Source: Bacillota bacterium (GTDB lineage: Bacteria > Bacillota > Clostridia > Saccharofermentanales > Fastidiosipilaceae). Taken from it: a stretch of DNA of 39,538 bases. Every line of letters begins with the position of its first letter. The first letter of the stretch is position 1. The stretch is taken from contig JASGUW010000069.1 in NCBI GenBank assembly GCA_030055235.1, positions 1 through 39,538 on the forward strand. The letters run 5' to 3'. Below are positions 35,309 to 39,538 of the stretch, piece by piece. Made by a program: the position numbers and the translations under genes. The notes beneath the pieces are model-generated. The model made no database searches. It was not told the origin of the DNA and saw only the letters and a list, made by a program, of their open reading frames with translations.

Positions 35309-36595
35309 ATGCGCTATACCAGAAAACGGACGGGTTGTTTGCTTCTTTTTCTGATTTTTCTGATGTCATGCAACATGATCGTCACTCGAACTGCAGCACC
35401 GGAAGAAAATAGCACGCCAGCAGATGGCAAACGCGAGAATTTCAGTTTTTACTACGGCGGCAAGCATTTGCTTGACGAAGGACTGGATGCGATTTATTTC
35501 ATCTCGAACCACTTTCTGTACCGAGCAGCAAAGCCTCTGGTGCCCGGCCAGGCCGAATTGCTCAGTCTGGATGCGAGGTCACTTGAGGCGATCCTGTCCA
35601 ATTCAAGCGAGGTTGAGAAGCACGATGCCTACTTCGGACGGGCTGTCGGAGTATTCTGTACACGGGATCATCTCCATGTTTTGCATGAGAATCCAGAAAA
35701 CACAGGTATCGAGCAGTCTCATCTCCTGACAGCGTTGTCGACCGACGGCGGACAGAGGCGCGTGATCGCCGAACTGAACGGCTTGACTGGACACTGCTGG
35801 CGACAGGACGACCGTCTATATCTGACGCGCTACGCACATGACAGCGAAAACCAGCGCAGCGTCGAACTCATCAGCCTCAAGCTGAGTTCCGGTGACGTGC
35901 AGGTACACGCCGAGATCCAGCTCATGGCATTCGTAGACCTGGCCGGCGATCCATCTGTGCAGGATCTATTCGTCGACCAGAATCATGCATACGTGTCACT
36001 TCATACGCTCCCTGATATGGAGGGAATGCAGCGACTCTATCTTCTGGTCGATCTGGGATCCGGCTCCGTACGGGATGTCGTGAAAAGCGTCGAGCGTTCG
36101 ACCGGTCAGCAGATACTCAGTATTAAGCCGTACCAGGATGGCATCCTGCTGCAAACAGCCGATGATGTGACGGATGTTCATTCTGCTGCCTACTGCCACA
36201 CGGCGGACTGGCGTGCTACGAATCGAACACTCGTGCGGACTGGACGCATGGGCGAACTCGTGTTGAGCGACGGTCACAATCGCTGGCTCCGTCCATCCGA
36301 GGCCGTCATCTGGTGCCATACTCATGACGAATACATGAGCCCCGAGGTTCACGAGGCGCTGCTGCAGATCAATCCATACCCCGAGTTGCTCAATTCTGCG
36401 TTCGAGTCAACAGGCAGAGCACTGCCGGGGCCGTCCGGCGGCTGGCCAGACTTCCATATTCAGTTTGCCTTTACCGCGGACTACGGGCTGGCGCTCTGTC
36501 ACAGCACCGGGGACGTTTTTTTCGCCGCTCTACCTGCAGACGACCAGCAGACAAGCATGTTCGAGCCGCTGCTGCAGACGGTACGCGAGGATTGA
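35309..36595 (+). CDS. Uncharacterised lipoprotein of an ABC transporter operon
   Basis: 428 residues from the ATG at 35309, with GGAAAG 7-8 bases upstream; a GTG five codons earlier lacks that spacing. The signal peptide CLLLFLIFLMSCNM has a lipobox-like LMSC. The mature part has no recognised domain; repeated strand-turn patterns such as HLHVLHENPE, GHCWRQDDRLYLTRYAHDSE and QILSIKPYQDGILLQTADD suggest a beta-propeller-like extracellular sensor, which is an inference. The ABC ATPase follows 33 bases downstream. Confidence 0.7.
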   Translation: MRYTRKRTGCLLLFLIFLMSCNMIVTRTAAPEENSTPADGKRENFSFYYGGKHLLDEGLDAIYFISNHFLYRAAKPLVPGQAELLSLDARSLEAILSNSSEVEKHDAYFGRAVGVFCTRDHLHVLHENPENTGIEQSHLLTALSTDGGQRRVIAELNGLTGHCWRQDDRLYLTRYAHDSENQRSVELISLKLSSGDVQVHAEIQLMAFVDLAGDPSVQDLFVDQNHAYVSLHTLPDMEGMQRLYLLVDLGSGSVRDVVKSVERSTGQQILSIKPYQDGILLQTADDVTDVHSAAYCHTADWRATNRTLVRTGRMGELVLSDGHNRWLRPSEAVIWCHTHDEYMSPEVHEALLQINPYPELLNSAFESTGRALPGPSGGWPDFHIQFAFTADYGLALCHSTGDVFFAALPADDQQTSMFEPLLQTVRED

Positions 36596-36599
36596 ACGT

Positions 36600-36632
36600 A
36601 TGACAAAGCCATCAACACCTGTGCGTCGATGA
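36600..36632 (+). other. Ten-codon mini-ORF overlapping the ABC ATPase start
   Basis: ATG at 36600 reads MTKPSTPVRR and stops with TGA at 36630-36632, overlapping the ATPase ATG (36629-36631) as ATGA. The ATPase itself has no clear Shine-Dalgarno sequence, so termination-reinitiation from this mini-ORF could set its translation. Confidence 0.4.
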
Positions 36633-37561
36633 AGCTCGTGATCCACGATCTGGCCAAAACCTGGCGGCATAGCGGTGTGCGAGCGGTGGACGGTGTCGAT
36701 CTTGACCTCGATGTCGGCATCCATGGCCTGCTCGGACCCAATGGCGCCGGAAAGACAACCCTCATTCGTCTGCTGACGGGCGAACTGCGGCCCGATCGTG
36801 GCACGCTCACATATTCCGGTCGCCGCGCAGATGAGGACTGGACGTGGTGGCGCGGGCTCTTCGGCTACGTGCCCCAGCAGCAGCAGGTCTATCCGGACAT
36901 GAACTGTCGTCAGTTCCTGATGTATATGGCTGCACTTAAAGGTCTGAACGGTCGACCGGCGATGGCCGAGATCGAGCGCGCGATCGCGGCGACGGCGCTC
37001 GAAGCGTTCGCGGGGCGGCGCGTCGGTCAGCTGAGCGGCGGGATGCGACAGCGTCTCCTGATCGCGCAGGCGATTCTGGGCGATCCCGCCATCCTGATTC
37101 TCGACGAGCCGACCGCAGGACTCGACCCGCAGGAGCGCATCCGCATCCGTCACCTGATCAGCCGTTTGGGGCTCGACCGCATCGTCCTGCTCGCGACGCA
37201 CATCGTCACCGATATCGAGAGCATCGCAAGCAGAGTCATTTTCCTGCGGCAGGGCCGCGTCTGTCTGAGCGGATCCCCCTCCGAACTGCTGGCGCAGGAG
37301 ACACATACGGTGATCGAGGTGACTGTGGCGCGCGAGCGGCTGGATGAACTGCTCGCGGAGCACGCCTGCAGCCGGGTGCAGGAGGCGGCCGCTGGCGGCC
37401 TGCGCCTGCGGCTCGTCGGCAGCTGGCCAGAATGGCCAGACTGGGCGGATGCGGACTGGATCCACGATGCGGAGCGCCGGCCGGCGACGCTCGAGGATCT
37501 CTATATCCGCCTCTTCGCCGCGCCAGACCCGGCGAACGGCTCACCGACAGCAGGCACGTGA
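36629..37561 (+). CDS. ABC transporter ATP-binding protein
   Basis: 310 residues. Walker A is LLGPNGAGKTTLIRLL (36-44), then FGYVPQQQQVYPDMN (Q-loop), GQLSGGMRQRLLIAQ, Walker B ILILDEPTAGLDPQER and the switch LLATHIVTDIESIAS. This is the DrrA/CcmA-like subfamily serving ABC-2-type permeases. A C-terminal extension of about 90 residues ends SPTAGT. All catalytic residues are intact. It overlaps the downstream permease GTG start (GTGA), so the two are coupled. Substrate unknown. Confidence 0.92.
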   Translation: MKLVIHDLAKTWRHSGVRAVDGVDLDLDVGIHGLLGPNGAGKTTLIRLLTGELRPDRGTLTYSGRRADEDWTWWRGLFGYVPQQQQVYPDMNCRQFLMYMAALKGLNGRPAMAEIERAIAATALEAFAGRRVGQLSGGMRQRLLIAQAILGDPAILILDEPTAGLDPQERIRIRHLISRLGLDRIVLLATHIVTDIESIASRVIFLRQGRVCLSGSPSELLAQETHTVIEVTVARERLDELLAEHACSRVQEAAAGGLRLRLVGSWPEWPDWADADWIHDAERRPATLEDLYIRLFAAPDPANGSPTAGT

Positions 37562-39538
37562 GTACAGCGGGCGGATTCGGAGCTCTAACCTGGCATCTCT
37601 GGTGCCGGGAGGCGGAGCGCCTCGTGCGCGCCCCGCTGTTTCTCGCCTGTCTCGCTCTCATCGCCACCCTGCAGTTCGTCAATGTCGCGTCTGTCCTGCA
37701 GCAGACCGACACGGAGCGCGACCCCGAACTGGTGCAGGAGATCGAGAGGCTGCGTGCGTTACAGGATCCGTCCGCCTGCCACACGGCCATCACCGCACTG
37801 GAAGCGCAGCGCGACGAATGGGACGCCAGACTGGAGGCAGCCAACCTGGACGGGAGGCCGGATCCGGCGCTCTGGGCTGGCATTTCTCGTACCGGCACGC
37901 TGCTCGATCGGCTGACCCATGTCGCGAACTACCCGGCCACACTGGAACAGCAGATCGCGAACGCGACTCGACGCGCCGCGATCGGAACGCGACAGGACGA
38001 CTTCAGCGTCCGCAGCCTGCGGCTGCAGGCGGATCGGTTCGCGGACGTGAAGAACTGGATCGAGGCGGATCCCACTCGTCTCCACATCGACCGCGAGGTG
38101 GGCTTCGATCGTCTCGACGCGCTCTGGCGCACCAATCTCATCAGCCTCTTCGCACTCTACGTGTTCGTCTGGCTGATCTTCGGACGCGATCGTGAACTCG
38201 GCATGGTCGGACTCGTGCGCACGAGCCGGGCGGGCGACGGCCCCCTGCTGCTGGCACGGGTTGGTCTCGCCCTCGCTGCGACTCTGGTTCTGCAGCTCGT
38301 CCTCTGGATTCCCAGCCTGCTGGCGATCGGAGCCGACGGCGGCTTCGGCCAGTTCGATCGCGCGCTGCAGAGCATGCAGCGCTTCTCCTACGGCGGACTC
38401 AGGCTGACGGTCGCGGGTTTCCTGCAGCGCTTCGTCTGGCTCAAACTGCTCGGCGGCCTCCTCGCTACCTGCCTCTTCGTCCTGATCTCCATGCTCTCGG
38501 TTGCGGCTGGGCTGAACCACCTGCTCTCCTTCGCCGTCTATGCCCTGTCCGCCGTCCTCAGTCAACGAGTGGGGGCCGCTTCGCCGTTCAACGCTCTGCG
38601 TTTTCTCAACCCGCTCGCCGTGCTGGACACGGTCCCCCTGCTCGCGCGCCATCAGGATGTCAAACTCTTTAGTTTCGCAGTCGGACGCCCGGGGGCTTCG
38701 CTACTGTTCATGGCGCTGGGGATCGGGCTCGCGCTGGCAGGGATCATCTGGCGCTGGAAACGTGATCTGCGCCCCTGGCAGGCGCTGATTCTGCCGCAAC
38801 TGTCGCTTCCGGTCCCGCGCCGCCTACCCCCGCTCCTGCTGCAGGGACTCGGTCGCATGCTGCGGCAGCGGGGAGTGGTCGTGCTCCTCGCTTTGACCCT
38901 CGTCGCCCTCTGGCAGACACGGCCGGAACCCCCGCAGCGCTACTATGGCATCGAGCGCGAGCGATACCTGAACTCCATCCTGCGGCATCAAGGTCCGCTC
39001 GACGAAGCCAAGTGGCAGGCGATCGAGGCCGAGCGGGCGGCGTTCGATGCGCTCCGCACCGAGCAGGCGGAGCTCGCCGGAGACAGCAGCGAACAGGCCG
39101 TGCTGCGCCGTCAGTCCATCGCGCATCAGCTCTCTGCAGAAGAGACGTTCCTGCACTTCTATCGTCAGGTCGAAGCGCTGGTGCCCTGGATGCGGGGCGG
39201 CCACGCGGTCGAGATCCTGGACGAGGCGCGGACGGCGTTCTGGTTCCAGAGACCGCGGGCCGACGCACTCCGCGGTCTGCTCGCCGCGATGCTCGCACTG
39301 CTGCTGTTCCTGCCCGTACCGGCCGAAGACAGCCGACTCGCCATCCGCCCGCTCATCGAGACCTCGCGCCGCGGACACCGCGCACTCGGCCGCATGCGGC
39401 GTCGGCTTGCCTGGCCATTCGGCCTCGCCATCGCAGTCCTGGCGAGTCTGCCGCAGCTCATCGCGGCGGTCGGCTGGCGCGCCCGTCTGCCGCTGGGCGC
39501 CCTCGCGCAGTCTGCCCCGCAGCTGGTGGGGCTCGGAG
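37558..39538 (+). CDS. Large duplicated ABC-2-type permease (partial, runs off the window)
   Basis: An open frame from GTG 37558 to the window end (660 codons, no stop). Residues ~27-47 form a membrane segment (APLFLACLALIATLQFVNVA), then a ~145-residue hydrophilic, partly coiled domain. Several membrane segments follow from ~193 (LISLFALYVFVWLIFG, LARVGLALAATLVLQLVLWI, FVLISMLSVAAGLNHLLSFA). From ~434 the plan restarts: LRQRGVVVLLALTLVALWQ, a second hydrophilic region (IEAERAAFDALRTEQAELAG), then LRGLLAAMLALLLFLPV and LAWPFGLAIAVLASLPQLIA. Two membrane half-units in one chain would let it pair with the upstream ATPase as a full transporter. Confidence 0.8.
   Translation, partial: MSTAGGFGALTWHLWCREAERLVRAPLFLACLALIATLQFVNVASVLQQTDTERDPELVQEIERLRALQDPSACHTAITALEAQRDEWDARLEAANLDGRPDPALWAGISRTGTLLDRLTHVANYPATLEQQIANATRRAAIGTRQDDFSVRSLRLQADRFADVKNWIEADPTRLHIDREVGFDRLDALWRTNLISLFALYVFVWLIFGRDRELGMVGLVRTSRAGDGPLLLARVGLALAATLVLQLVLWIPSLLAIGADGGFGQFDRALQSMQRFSYGGLRLTVAGFLQRFVWLKLLGGLLATCLFVLISMLSVAAGLNHLLSFAVYALSAVLSQRVGAASPFNALRFLNPLAVLDTVPLLARHQDVKLFSFAVGRPGASLLFMALGIGLALAGIIWRWKRDLRPWQALILPQLSLPVPRRLPPLLLQGLGRMLRQRGVVVLLALTLVALWQTRPEPPQRYYGIERERYLNSILRHQGPLDEAKWQAIEAERAAFDALRTEQAELAGDSSEQAVLRRQSIAHQLSAEETFLHFYRQVEALVPWMRGGHAVEILDEARTAFWFQRPRADALRGLLAAMLALLLFLPVPAEDSRLAIRPLIETSRRGHRALGRMRRRLAWPFGLAIAVLASLPQLIAAVGWRARLPLGALAQSAPQLVGLG

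Overview
The window is GC-rich and reads as a chromosomal segment of a Gram-positive anaerobe-like Firmicute, most likely a high-GC member of the Clostridia. The evidence is the HrcA/CIRCE-controlled heat-shock cluster in the order hemW-hrcA-grpE-dnaK-dnaJ-prmA, strong AGGAGG-type ribosome binding sites, a DUF5685 / Cys-rich J-protein / 5-TM membrane protein trio that I know from Clostridia, and lipoprotein signals. The species cannot be named from the sequence. No rRNA, tRNA or CRISPR array was seen.

Layout. 1-703: intergenic, with palindromic repeat element A and no gene. 704-11463 (all minus strand): transcription runs from an NfeD-like gene and an SPFH/stomatin gene into an AAA ATPase plus TOPRIM-like (DUF4276-type) pair, then hemW, then the hrcA-grpE-dnaK-dnaJ-prmA chaperone operon. 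The chaperone operon has its own sigma-A promoter and a CIRCE operator placed at the 3' end of hemW. 11464-13320: gene-free, with a 70-bp palindromic tandem array and repeat element B. 13321-15593 (minus): galT followed by a lipoprotein with an M28-peptidase fold. 15679-17547 (plus): a membrane-anchored S11 (D,D-carboxypeptidase)-like protein that has lost its catalytic motifs and ends in ten hexapeptide repeats. 17434-18515 (minus): membrane protein and Cys-rich J-protein. 18577-19119: a 92-bp palindromic tandem array. 19383-20345 (minus): DUF5685 protein. 20451-23640 (plus): gltX-glnS. 23641-24793: gene-poor, with a terminator, a possible small transcription unit and a 71-bp palindromic tandem array. 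24794-26565 (minus): YbaK-type deacylase and a DUF3089 lipoprotein. 26678-30153 (minus): two half-transporters forming a heterodimeric ABC exporter. 30376-31993 (plus): ferritin and a threonine-aldolase-like enzyme. 31994-35308: 3.3 kb of lower-GC debris with repeat element C, short motif repeats and a tyrosine-recombinase relic. 35309-39538 (plus): an operon of lipoprotein, ABC ATPase and a large duplicated permease that runs off the window.

The main unusual theme is the intergenic DNA. Nearly every long gene-free stretch carries tandem units of 59-92 bp, and every unit is itself a nested palindrome: outer arms, A/T-rich internal loops and an inner hairpin. At three places (A, B inverted, C) one of these families flanks the same ~100-bp core, which looks like a composite dispersed element rather than random low-complexity DNA. 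Secondary points are the ATPase/TOPRIM pair translationally coupled to hemW, two probable pseudoenzymes facing outward from the membrane (S11-like and M28-like), and a tandem-duplicated ABC permease.

All functional names come from motif recognition and memory of families; no database search was possible.
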